DNA of 17,153 bases, taken from NCBI RefSeq assembly GCF_034432235.1, contig NZ_DAOUCJ010000120.1, forward strand, positions 1 through 17,153. The letters run 5' to 3'. Numbering within the stretch: the stretch's first letter is position 1; each line of letters opens with the position of its first letter. Source of the stretch: Thermoflexus sp. Its GTDB lineage: Bacteria; Chloroflexota; Anaerolineae; Thermoflexales; Thermoflexaceae. The position numbers and the translations under genes were made by a program. Positions 8,030 through 15,141 of the stretch are shown here, in pieces. A model generated the notes under the pieces. That model saw nothing but the letters and a program-made list of their open reading frames with translations. It was not told the DNA's origin and did not search any database.

Positions 8030-8050
8030 GCACCGCTCCTTTCCTTAAAT
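8014..8050 (+). terminator. Intrinsic terminator overlapping the xdhC stop codon
   Basis: GGAG (8014-8017), two unpaired bases, CGGTGC (8020-8025), loop CTAG (8026-8029), GCACCG (8030-8035), CTCC (8036-8039), followed by TTTCCTT and AAAT. The TAG stop (8027-8029) sits in the loop. The ten-pair stem and following T-rich run fit a rho-independent terminator. Confidence 0.6.
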
Positions 8051-8080
8051 AGAGGCCCTTCGACCTTCCCATGAGCCTCT
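8051..8080 (-). terminator. Candidate terminator for the sigma factor gene
   Basis: AGAGGC (8051-8056) pairs with GCCTCT (8075-8080) around an 18-base loop. Read on the minus strand it lies 9 bases after the sigma gene stop and is followed by ATTTAA. The stem is short and the loop large, so support is weak. Confidence 0.35.
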
Positions 8081-8088
8081 CGCTCCGC

Positions 8089-9264
8089 TCACTCCCGCAG
8101 GAATTCCCGCAGCCGGCGAGCATAGATGGGATGACGCAAGCGAGCCAGGGCCTGCGCTTCGATCTGCCGCACCCGTTCCCGGGTCACCCCCAGCTTGCGC
8201 CCCACCTCCTCCAGGGTATACATCCGTCCGTCCACCAGGCCATAACGCAGCTTCAAAATACGCACCTCCCGCGGGGAGAGGGTGGCCAGGGCTTCGTGCA
8301 GGATCTCCCGAAGCATCTGCTGGCTCACCGCTTCAGCGGGCGAGGTTACCCCCCGATCCTCAATGAAATCCCCCAGCACGCTCTCCTCCTCATCATCCGT
8401 TGGCGCCTCCAGGGATACGGGCTGGCGAGCCATCTGCAACAACTGCTCGACCCGGGAAGGCGGGATGGCCATCGCCTCCGCCAGCTCCTCCACCGTCGGA
8501 TCGCGGCCGAGCTCCTGCGCCAGCTGTTGCTGTAGGCGCAACAGCCGGTTGATCTGATCCCCCATATGAACCGGAACCCGGATCGTCCGGGATTGATCGG
8601 CGATAGCCCGGGTGACCGCCTGACGGATCCACCACGTCGCATAGGTGGAGAACTTGTGACCCCGCCGCCAGTCAAACTTCTTGACCGCCCGGATCAGGCC
8701 GATGTTGCCCTCCTGGATCAGATCGGAAAGCGGCAGGCCCCGTCCGATGTATTTTTTGGCCACGCTGATCACCAGGCGGGTGTTGGCCAGGATCAGGTGA
8801 TCCTGAGCGGCCCGCCCATCCGCTGCGATCTCCTCCAGGCGACGCCGCTCTTCCGGGGAGAGGTTCCCCTGGGCCAGACGACGCTCTGCCTGGCGGCCCC
8901 GCTCGATCCGTTGCGCAAGGGCGACCTCCTCCTCCGGCGTGAGCAGGGGGATCCGCCCGACTTCCTTCAGGTAGAGGGCGAGGGTATCATCGGACTCCAG
9001 TGCCTCTTCCAGATCCTCTTCCCCCCAGGCCTCCTCTCCCTCCTCCTCCAGCTCCAGGCCCGGGCCCTCCTCCTCCGGAGCATCCGTGACTTCCACGCCG
9101 GCCTCCAGGAGAGCGGCAAAAACCTCATCCAGGCGGTCCACATCGTTCTCCGCTTCCGGAAAAAACTGCAGGATCTCCTCGAAGGTGACATATCCCCGGG
9201 ATCGCCCGAGAGCGAGGAGCTGATCCAGCCCTAAGAGGCTGGAAGTCTGAATGTCCTCCAGCAT
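8089..9264 (-). CDS. rpoD: RNA polymerase primary-type sigma-70 factor
   Basis: A 391-residue sigma factor that directs RNA polymerase to -10/-35 promoters. Order: a region 1.1-like helical segment (about 25-60), a very acidic linker (61-92, mostly Glu/Asp), region 1.2 (about 92-125), region 2 (about 153-225) with DLIQEGNIGLIRAVKKFDWR (181-200) and KFSTYATWWIRQAVTRAIAD (204-223) for core binding and -10 recognition, region 3 from RVPVHM, and region 4 (about 324-380) with the helix-turn-helix LEEVGRKLGVTRERVRQIEA. Presence of 1.1 and 1.2 argues for a group 1 (housekeeping) or close group 2 factor; Chloroflexota can carry several such paralogues, so the symbol is provisional. ATG 9264 has GGGAGGG 10 bases upstream. 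It follows the ABC operon by 77 bases, with no clear promoter in that gap. Confidence 0.93.
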   Translation of the reverse strand: MLEDIQTSSLLGLDQLLALGRSRGYVTFEEILQFFPEAENDVDRLDEVFAALLEAGVEVTDAPEEEGPGLELEEEGEEAWGEEDLEEALESDDTLALYLKEVGRIPLLTPEEEVALAQRIERGRQAERRLAQGNLSPEERRRLEEIAADGRAAQDHLILANTRLVISVAKKYIGRGLPLSDLIQEGNIGLIRAVKKFDWRRGHKFSTYATWWIRQAVTRAIADQSRTIRVPVHMGDQINRLLRLQQQLAQELGRDPTVEELAEAMAIPPSRVEQLLQMARQPVSLEAPTDDEEESVLGDFIEDRGVTSPAEAVSQQMLREILHEALATLSPREVRILKLRYGLVDGRMYTLEEVGRKLGVTRERVRQIEAQALARLRHPIYARRLREFLRE

Positions 9265-9341
9265 AGTCAGGAATCCCTCCCTGAGAATTCAAAACGTCCA
9301 CGAACGGCTGAGCCCGGCGTTTTCATAAGGATATCCGCCGA

Positions 9342-9965
9342 TCAGGGAGTCGGAGTCGCCCCTGGCGTCGGCGAGGGCCCTGCCGTGGGGGTCGGCGTTG
9401 CCGTTGGCGTCGGCGTGATGGTGGGCGTGGGCGTAGGGGTCGCCAGCGGCGGCTGGCTGATCAGCTTCTTCGCCTCATCGATCGCAAAGGTCCCCACCAC
9501 ATACACTGCGGGATCCCCCTCCCGGCGCACGTAATAGCCGCCCCCAATCGGCGTTGGAGCGCCAACGGTTAACGTGAAGACCCGATCCGTCGCGCTGATC
9601 ACAATGGTATAAGTGGGCGTCACCAATCCATAGGCGGAAAGATCCGCGACATCCGAGATGACCTGCTGCACGAAGAGCGTGGCCAACCCTCCCGCCAGGG
9701 TGTCGATCGTGTCCTGGCGGACCAGATGATGTGTGGGAACGGTCAGAAACCATTGCCCGCTGGCATCCCGCTCGACCTCCGCCTCGGCGTGGTTGGCATG
9801 ATCGATCGCCCGGATTCTTCGAATGGCGGCGCTGTTCACTTCCAGCAGATTGCGGGACGCCCCTGGGGTAGGGGTCGGACGAGCGGTGATCTTCGGTTCC
9901 AAGTATACAAAGAGCGCCAGAACCAGAAAAGCGAGGATCAGGCCCAGCGTGCCCCATCGCTTCAT
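9342..9965 (-). CDS. DUF4340-type membrane-anchored exported protein with Thr/Pro-rich tail
   Basis: A 207-residue protein with an N-terminal membrane anchor (about 5-22), a short TP spacer (RPTPTPG, 29-35) and a beta-rich domain (about 40-170) with LLEVNSAAIRRIRA and YYVRREGDPAVYVV typical of DUF4340. Residues 175-207 are an almost pure Thr/Pro tail (nt 9345-9443). DUF4340 genes commonly follow GldG-type genes in ABC clusters and are thought to act outside the membrane with the transporter; the exact role is unknown. The start at 9965 has GGAGGTGA six bases upstream and lies 57 bases after the GldG-like gene, so it is the last gene of the operon. DUF4340 proteins are often longer, so this is a short member. 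The tail may span or contact the cell wall (inference). Confidence 0.8.
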   Translation of the reverse strand: MKRWGTLGLILAFLVLALFVYLEPKITARPTPTPGASRNLLEVNSAAIRRIRAIDHANHAEAEVERDASGQWFLTVPTHHLVRQDTIDTLAGGLATLFVQQVISDVADLSAYGLVTPTYTIVISATDRVFTLTVGAPTPIGGGYYVRREGDPAVYVVGTFAIDEAKKLISQPPLATPTPTPTITPTPTATPTPTAGPSPTPGATPTP

Positions 9966-10022
9966 CTCCGATCACCTCCGATGGAAAACGCGGCTTCTGG
10001 GGTGGGGCGGCAAGGGACGCCC

Positions 10023-11597
10023 TCAGCGACGTTGCCACCATACCAGGGCGCCGATCGCCAGCACGGTTAACGGCATCATCACCACCGTCAGCATAAAGAC
10101 GGTGCGGGTTTGGGCTGGCGTGGCGCTCAGGGCGCGAACTGTGGAAGCCGGCGACTGACGCAACCCGATCAGGGCTTCGGATTCAGACAGCCAGTTCACC
10201 GCGTTCACAAAAAGATCCAGGTTCGCAAACGGCAGATTGGCCCCCACGTTCTGATTGGCGGCGAAATCCGCATCCCCAAAGAGAACCAACCGCCCTTTCC
10301 CATTCACCTGCTCCACCGTGAGGGCCAGGGCCAGGGGGCCAGGCTTCTTCCCCGCTGGCGAGGGAAGGCGCCCCTGATTCAGCGCCTGGCGCACTCCCGC
10401 CAGATCCGTCTCGCTCCAGCTCTGGCCGCTGGTCTCCACCAGACGGACGACCCGGAATCGATCCGGCTGGCTGCGGACCTCTTCGATGGATCGGGCGGCC
10501 GGGAAGGCGGTGGCGATGCCCCGCAGCTTCTCGGTGATCGGGCTGAAGCCATAGCGGCTGGAAAGCGGCGTCAGGGGATCCGTAAACATCGAGCTCACCG
10601 GATCGATGATCACATCTTCCCGGAAAGCGACCCCCCAATCCTCCAGAACCCGATTGATGGACTCGGTCACCCCGGCCCCTGAGATCTGCAGGGAAGGATC
10701 GAGGGCAATGAGCATGCGCCCCCCGGCGTTGAGATAGCTTTTTAACACCTCCACCTCCCGATCCAGCAACGGCCGCACAGGCCCAGCGAGGATGATCACC
10801 GCCGCGTCGGCGGGAACGGTGGAGGTCACGGCCAGATTCAGGGACTCCACCCGATAGCCTTCCCGCTCCAGCGCCCGACGGACCTGCGCGTAACCGTTGT
10901 CTCCCTCTTCGTTCACATCCCGCTCCCCATGGCCGGTGAGGAAATAGATCTTCGGCTGGGTAGGGCGGATCAGCTTCACCAGCGCCGCGGTGAACTCCTG
11001 CTCGTTATAAAGCGTGACCTCCTGGCGGCGATCCTTCATGACAAAAAGGATGGTTCCATCCCGGGTGACCCCCCACTGCCGGGCCAGGGAGGCCTGGGCC
11101 ACCGGGTCGATGAATCGGTAGGAGAACTTCCCATTGCTGTAATGCCGATACTGATCCAGCAGATCTTCCGCATCCTGGCGGGCGAACTGAAAATTCTGGG
11201 AGAAGAAGGCCAGAGCCTCCACGGGCTCTGGAAGGCTCCGCAGGATCTGCAGGGTCTGCGGGGAAAGAGAGAAGCGCTTTTCCGCTGTCAGATCCCAGCG
11301 CTGGGCGTGGCGGACGGCCAGGATGTTCAGCAGCGCCATAATACCGATGAAGGCGGCGCTGGCCAGCACCGCGTTCGCCCCAAAGGCAAAGGGGCGCCCT
11401 CCGATCCAGGCGCGGACCTGCTCAGGAGCGAGATACACAGCGATCCCGCTGAGCAGGATCGCCAGGATCAGAGCGATCACGGCGGGTGCGCCGAATCGCC
11501 CCTCGATCCCCCATGCCACCCCCGCGGCGACGAGCGCCAGCAGGGCCAGCCCCCACAGCGCCCGGAGGATCGATTCCGACGGCCGGGCCAGGTTCAT
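10023..11597 (-). CDS. GldG-like ABC transporter auxiliary membrane protein
   Basis: A 524-residue protein of the GldG / ABC-type uncharacterised transport system family. Three N-terminal membrane helices (about 11-29, 38-57, 73-95) are followed by the hallmark RWDLTAEKRFSLSPQT (100-115), then an extracytoplasmic domain with PKIYFLTGHGERDV (215-228) and GGRMLIALDPS (292-302), and a closing membrane helix near 497-519. In gliding Bacteroidetes GldG works with GldA and GldF; homologues occur widely in non-gliding bacteria, so a motility role is not implied. The start at 11597 is set by GGAGGTGG five bases upstream and by an ATGA overlap with the permease stop, which suggests translational coupling. 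The frame is open upstream to 12311, but that part lies over the permease gene. Confidence 0.9.
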   Translation of the reverse strand: MNLARPSESILRALWGLALLALVAAGVAWGIEGRFGAPAVIALILAILLSGIAVYLAPEQVRAWIGGRPFAFGANAVLASAAFIGIMALLNILAVRHAQRWDLTAEKRFSLSPQTLQILRSLPEPVEALAFFSQNFQFARQDAEDLLDQYRHYSNGKFSYRFIDPVAQASLARQWGVTRDGTILFVMKDRRQEVTLYNEQEFTAALVKLIRPTQPKIYFLTGHGERDVNEEGDNGYAQVRRALEREGYRVESLNLAVTSTVPADAAVIILAGPVRPLLDREVEVLKSYLNAGGRMLIALDPSLQISGAGVTESINRVLEDWGVAFREDVIIDPVSSMFTDPLTPLSSRYGFSPITEKLRGIATAFPAARSIEEVRSQPDRFRVVRLVETSGQSWSETDLAGVRQALNQGRLPSPAGKKPGPLALALTVEQVNGKGRLVLFGDADFAANQNVGANLPFANLDLFVNAVNWLSESEALIGLRQSPASTVRALSATPAQTRTVFMLTVVMMPLTVLAIGALVWWQRR

Positions 11598-12322
11598 CGC
11601 CACCTCCGCGAGTTCAGGATCTGAACCGTGAGGAAAAGGAAAGCCGCGATCACGCTCAGGTAATACGCCACATCGCTGGTGTCGATCAGGCCGCGGCGGA
11701 AGTTCATCAGGTGGTTTCGCAGATCGATATGGTTCAGGATCCGCTGCAGCGTGGGGTTGGTGATCCCATCCGCGGGCAGGCTGGCCACCGCCAGCAGGAT
11801 CACCAGCCCGATCCCCACCACGGCCGCCACCACCTGGTTCTGAGAGAGGGAGGAAGAAAACAGGCCGATGGAAAGCAGGGCTGCCCCGAACAGAAACATC
11901 CCCAGATAGCCGGAGAGGATGGGCCCAACGTCCGGGTTGCCTCCCATCCAGAACAGCAAAAGGGGATAGACACCGGTGACGATCAGAAGCCCCAGGTAAA
12001 ACACCAGCGCCGCCAGATACTTCCCCAGCACCACCTCCCAGTCCCGAACGGGCGCCGTCAGCAACAACTCCAGGGTCCCCAGCCGCTGTTCTTCCGCCAG
12101 CAGGCGCATGGTCAGCACCGGGGCCACGAAGAGCAGGATGGTGGTCATGACCCCGAAGATATAGCGCATGGTCGGCTCGGAACGGCTGAGGACCGTGAAG
12201 ATCACGTCGGTGTAGAAGAAGAAGCCCATCATGGCCAGAAAAGCCGCCCCGACCAGATAGGCGATCGGGGAGACGAAATAGGCCCCCAGCTCGCGACGGG
12301 CGATCGCCCACAGTTTGCGCAT
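11594..12322 (-). CDS. ABC-2 type permease (GldF-like)
   Basis: A 242-residue membrane permease with about six hydrophobic helices. It begins MRKLWAIARRELGAYFVSPI, with the amphipathic start usual for this family. Residues 73-106 hold the typical RLLAEEQRLGTLELLLTAPV segment and the following VVLGKYLAAL, a coupling region seen in GldF and NosY-type ABC-2 permeases. ATG 12322 has AGGAGGTT 9 bases upstream and starts 13 bases after the ATPase stop; its own stop overlaps the next gene by four bases (ATGA). It should pair with the upstream ATPase in an exporter whose substrate is unknown. An in-frame open stretch before 12322 overlaps the ATPase gene and is rejected. Confidence 0.93.
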   Translation of the reverse strand: MRKLWAIARRELGAYFVSPIAYLVGAAFLAMMGFFFYTDVIFTVLSRSEPTMRYIFGVMTTILLFVAPVLTMRLLAEEQRLGTLELLLTAPVRDWEVVLGKYLAALVFYLGLLIVTGVYPLLLFWMGGNPDVGPILSGYLGMFLFGAALLSIGLFSSSLSQNQVVAAVVGIGLVILLAVASLPADGITNPTLQRILNHIDLRNHLMNFRRGLIDTSDVAYYLSVIAAFLFLTVQILNSRRWR

Positions 12323-12335
12323 GGAAACAACCTCC

Positions 12336-13256
12336 TCAATCCTGAGCGGTGACCTGGAGGAAGAGGTCTTCCAGAGTGAGGCCAACCGGGCGAAGCTCCA
12401 GCAGCCGCCAGCCCTGGCGCACCACCGCCTCCGCGATCGCCGGGCTGGGATCCTCGCGGGCCGTATTGGCCACTTCGATCTCATAGACGCCCGACTCCAG
12501 CCGTTCCACGCGGCGCACCCCCGGCAGCGCGCTTAAGACCTCGGGGATCTGCCGGTCGCCTCCCTCCACCCGGAGGAAAACCCGATCCGGCCGCCGGCTG
12601 CGCAGCGCCTCGCCCAGAGTCATATCCGCCCGGATCCGCCCTCGGTGGATGATCAGGACGCGGTCGCAGACCTGCTGGACCTCCGCCAGGATATGGGTGG
12701 AGAGCAGGATGGTATGGGTTTTCCCCAGCTCCTGGATCAGATCGCGGACTTCTCTGACCTGCCGGGGATCCAGGCCGATGGTGGGCTCATCCAGGATCAG
12801 GACGTCCGGGTTATGCAGGATGGCCTGAGCCAACCCCACCCGCTGGCGATATCCCTTGGAGAGCTTGCCGATCAGAACATCGGCTCGATCCTCCACACCG
12901 GTGAGGGCCATGGCGCGCTCCACCGCGACTTTCCGGTTCGGGAGGCCGCGGATCTCTGCCATGAAATTCAGATAAGCGCGAACGCTCATCTCGGGATACA
13001 GCGGCACTGTCTCCGGGAGATAGCCGATGTGCCGACGAGCCTCCAGGGATTGGAGCACAGTGTCATAGCCGGCGATACGTGCGCGGCCCCGGGTGGGCGG
13101 CATGTAGCCGGTAAGGATGCGCATGGTCGTCGTCTTCCCCGCCCCGTTCGGGCCCAGGAAGCCGACGATCTGGCCTCGCTCCACCCGGAACGTCACATCC
13201 TCAATGGCCACCACTCGATTGCCATAGATCTTGGTCAATCCCTCCGCTTCGATCAT
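12336..13256 (-). CDS. ABC transporter ATP-binding protein (GldA/NatA-like)
   Basis: The 306-residue cytoplasmic ATPase of the exporter. Walker A GPNGAGKT (35-42), signature LSKGYRQRV (132-140), Walker B LILDEP (153-158) and switch H188 in STHIL are intact. At the Q-loop position the sequence is IGYLPETVPLYPEM (77-90), with Pro-Glu where Gln is usual; this fits the GldA-like subgroup. The C-terminal extension (about 215-306) is a regulatory-type domain common to these ATPases. First gene of the operon ATPase, permease, GldG-like, DUF4340. The start at 13256 has a GGTGAGG-type site close upstream. Two promoter candidates lie in the gap before it. Confidence 0.94.
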   Translation of the reverse strand: MIEAEGLTKIYGNRVVAIEDVTFRVERGQIVGFLGPNGAGKTTTMRILTGYMPPTRGRARIAGYDTVLQSLEARRHIGYLPETVPLYPEMSVRAYLNFMAEIRGLPNRKVAVERAMALTGVEDRADVLIGKLSKGYRQRVGLAQAILHNPDVLILDEPTIGLDPRQVREVRDLIQELGKTHTILLSTHILAEVQQVCDRVLIIHRGRIRADMTLGEALRSRRPDRVFLRVEGGDRQIPEVLSALPGVRRVERLESGVYEIEVANTAREDPSPAIAEAVVRQGWRLLELRPVGLTLEDLFLQVTAQD

Positions 13257-13353
13257 AAGACCTCACCCCAGCCTGAGATGCGCTGCGCAACGCAAGCTCC
13301 GACAGCCGCTGAATCAGGATGCCTCTTCATCCGGGATGATCCGCGCCGGCACG

Positions 13354-13382
13354 ATGGTATGTCACCTGCCGGTTGAGGTCAA
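13354..13382 (-). promoter_or_regulatory. Candidate sigma-70 promoter P2 for the ABC operon
   Basis: Minus strand: TTGACC (13382-13377), a 17-base spacer and TACCAT (13359-13354). The -35 matches 5 of 6 consensus bases and the -10 matches 4 of 6. Predicted start near 13347, giving a leader of about 90 nt before the ATPase gene. Confidence 0.45.
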
Positions 13383-13413
13383 GCGGGCAGGATGCCGGCG
13401 GCGGGCGGAACCC

Positions 13414-13439
13414 GAGGGCCCGTCAGCCCTCTGAGAGGG
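13414..13439 (-). promoter_or_regulatory. Mutually exclusive hairpins in the ABC operon leader
   Basis: Minus-strand RNA would read CCCTC (13439-13435), TCA, GAGGG (13431-13427), CTGACGGG, CCCTC (13418-13414). The central GAGGG can pair with either flanking CCCTC, so two alternative 5-pair stems compete. It lies between the two promoter candidates, so only transcripts from the upstream one carry it. No U tract follows, and function is uncertain. Confidence 0.3.
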
Positions 13440-13493
13440 ACATGCGCAAAGCCTCGCCCTTCAAACCCGTGGGGTTTTTATACACCATAATTC

Positions 13494-13523
13494 AATATAG
13501 GCAACTCGAAGAAAGCCTGTCAA
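13494..13523 (-). promoter_or_regulatory. Candidate sigma-70 promoter P1 for the ABC operon
   Basis: Minus strand: perfect TTGACA (13523-13518), an 18-base spacer and TATATT (13499-13494), 5 of 6 to the -10 consensus. It begins 5 bases after the HD-domain gene stop, in a locally AT-rich stretch. Predicted start near 13487, giving a leader of about 230 nt. Confidence 0.6.
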
Positions 13524-13528
13524 ATCCC

Positions 13529-14131
13529 TCAACCCTCGAAATCCTCCCCCCGCATCTCCATCTCCAGCCACTCGATGGCCTTCCGCATCCGTTCCAGACG
13601 GACTTCCGCCCATCGCCGTCCGGTCTCGGTCTGCATTCGCTCAGGCAGGAAACGAATCTTGTGGAAGAACTCATGGGCTGCGGAGCCCGCATCGCCCTCC
13701 TCTTCCCGAACTGGCATCCAGAGCGGATGTCGATGCGCGCCGCTGTAGGCGAAGAGACGGGCCAGGCCGATGATCCCCAGCGCGTCCAGCTTATCCGCGT
13801 CGAACAGCACGCGGGCCTCCAGCGTGCGGGCGGCCCGGGTCTCCCGGAACCGATGGGCTTCGATGGCGTGGGCGACGGCCTCAATGAACTCGGGAGGCGC
13901 CCCCTGTTCCGAAAGCCACCGGCGGGCGAAGGCCGCCGAGGCGGCCGCATGATCGTTCTCCCCCCGACGCACATCGTGAAGCAATGCCGCCGCTCGCACC
14001 ACGGCCCGATCGGCCCCCTCCATGCGAGCGATCCGCTCGGCAAGATGCATCACCCTCAGGATATGTTCGAAATCATGGGCCGGGTCACGCTCCACATACA
14101 GAGGGCGAACCGCTTCCGGATCCAGTTCCAT
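13529..14131 (-). CDS. HD-domain metal-dependent phosphohydrolase (YedJ-like)
   Basis: A 200-residue HD-superfamily protein, expected to bind divalent metal and hydrolyse a phosphate ester or nucleotide in the cytoplasm. Metal-ligand motifs: H23 in DFEHILRVMHLA (20-31), the HD pair H52-D53 in ALLHDV, histidines at 88 and 93, and DADKLDALG (111-119). The pattern and length fit stand-alone HD proteins such as E. coli YedJ, whose physiological substrate is not settled. ATG 14131 has GGGGAGGGGA upstream. It lies 49 bases after the MBL-fold gene, same strand, so co-transcription is likely. No regulatory domain is attached. Confidence 0.87.
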   Translation of the reverse strand: MELDPEAVRPLYVERDPAHDFEHILRVMHLAERIARMEGADRAVVRAAALLHDVRRGENDHAAASAAFARRWLSEQGAPPEFIEAVAHAIEAHRFRETRAARTLEARVLFDADKLDALGIIGLARLFAYSGAHRHPLWMPVREEEGDAGSAAHEFFHKIRFLPERMQTETGRRWAEVRLERMRKAIEWLEMEMRGEDFEG

Positions 14132-14180
14132 GGCCTATCCCCTCCCCTACCAGGCATTGCGTTGTGGATCTTCCCACCCT

Positions 14181-14921
14181 TCACATCACCCGCATCCCGT
14201 CCCATCCCACCTCCACCGGACCTACAAAAGCTTCCTGGGCGCGCGCTTTCCATTCCCATGGATCGACTTCGGGCGGCACATGCACCAGAATGAGCCGCCG
14301 GACGCCGGCCTCCTGCGCCACCCAACCCGCGCCTTCCGGAGGGCTATGCCCGGGATATGCGCCTGTCGCCTCGTGAATCAGGACATCGGCCCCGCGGGCC
14401 AGGCGGATCATCTCCAGGCATGGCGCCGTATCCGCGGAATAGACGGCCACCCCCTCAGGGAGCTCGATCCGCAGGGCCAGCGTGGGGACGCTGTGGGAAA
14501 CAGGGGCGGCCATCAGGCGGATCCCCTCGCTTTCTTCCACCACGGCTCCATGCTCCAGCGGGATCGGCCGCCAGTTCACCGGAAACATGCCGCTCCAGGA
14601 GCGCCACTCGAACAGTTCGAGCAACGCCTGGGCTCGTTCCACCGCATCTTCCGGCCCAGCAATCCAGAGGGGATGCGCTCGCCTTTGCAACCATAATCCC
14701 ATCAGAAGCACGGGCAGCGCGCTGAGATGATCGGGATGGCGATGGGAGAGGAAAACCCCCTCCAACCGCGCTGGATCCAGACCCATGCGGCTCAGGCGAT
14801 GGAGCGGCGATCCCCCCGCCTCGATCAGAATCAGGCGGCCGGCATGCTCCACGACCAGAGCGACGTAATCCCGCTGGGAATCCGGAACAGCGCCCGAGGT
14901 TCCCAGAAGCCAGAGCGCCAT
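14181..14921 (-). CDS. MBL-fold metallohydrolase, RNase Z-like
   Basis: A 246-residue metallo-beta-lactamase-fold hydrolase, probably a two-metal phosphodiesterase. The start MALWLLGTSGAVPDSQRDYV is typical of the RNase Z-like branch. Metal motifs: H60-x-H62-x-D64-H65 (SHRHPDH), H143 in VSHSVP, D164 in YSADT, HEATGAYPGHSPP (183-195) and H214 in LVHVPP. The long flexible exosite of true tRNase Z is not evident and the protein is shorter than usual tRNase Z, so tRNA 3'-end processing is not assured. ATG 14921 is chosen from the domain start and a GGAG about 10 bases upstream; in-frame ATG 14936 and GTG 14945 are alternatives. Upstream lies the topoisomerase gene (220-base gap), downstream the HD gene. 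Confidence 0.87.
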   Translation of the reverse strand: MALWLLGTSGAVPDSQRDYVALVVEHAGRLILIEAGGSPLHRLSRMGLDPARLEGVFLSHRHPDHLSALPVLLMGLWLQRRAHPLWIAGPEDAVERAQALLELFEWRSWSGMFPVNWRPIPLEHGAVVEESEGIRLMAAPVSHSVPTLALRIELPEGVAVYSADTAPCLEMIRLARGADVLIHEATGAYPGHSPPEGAGWVAQEAGVRRLILVHVPPEVDPWEWKARAQEAFVGPVEVGWDGMRVM

Positions 14922-15092
14922 CGATCCACACTCCATTCCCAGCACAGGTCAGCCAATGGATAGGGATCCTGAGGGCCGTGAGGAATACACGGTTGAGGAT
15001 GGGGGAAATGAACTCCTCCCGCGAAAAGCGCCCCCGAAGAAGCATCACGGCCGAACGGAGGAACCACGGCGAATTCAGGCCCTGGGATCGAG

Positions 15093-15119
15093 GGGGCGAT
15101 CCGCGAAGCCGCGCGCCCC
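15093..15119 (-). terminator. GC-rich hairpin downstream of the topoisomerase gene
   Basis: GGGGCG (15093-15098) pairs with CGCCCC (15114-15119), and an inner CGCG (15102-15105) pairs with CGCG (15110-15113) around AAGC. It lies 23 bases after the TAG stop on the minus strand, in the otherwise empty gap 14922-15141. There is no U tract, so this is a weak terminator candidate. Confidence 0.35.
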
Positions 15120-15141
15120 GCCGGCCCTCGCCCATCCGGAC

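Noticed and set aside
11598..12311. Upstream extension of the GldG-like frame
   Set aside because: It lies over the permease gene in another frame; GGAGGTGG and the ATGA overlap fix the start at 11597.
13463..13479. AAACCC-GTG-GGGTTT hairpin followed by T residues on the plus strand
   Set aside because: It looks like a terminator in the plus direction, but no plus-strand gene ends nearby; on the minus strand it has no T tract.
14455..15135. 226-residue minus-strand open frame across the gap between the topoisomerase and MBL genes
   Set aside because: It overlaps the MBL gene out of frame and shows no domain or ribosome binding site.
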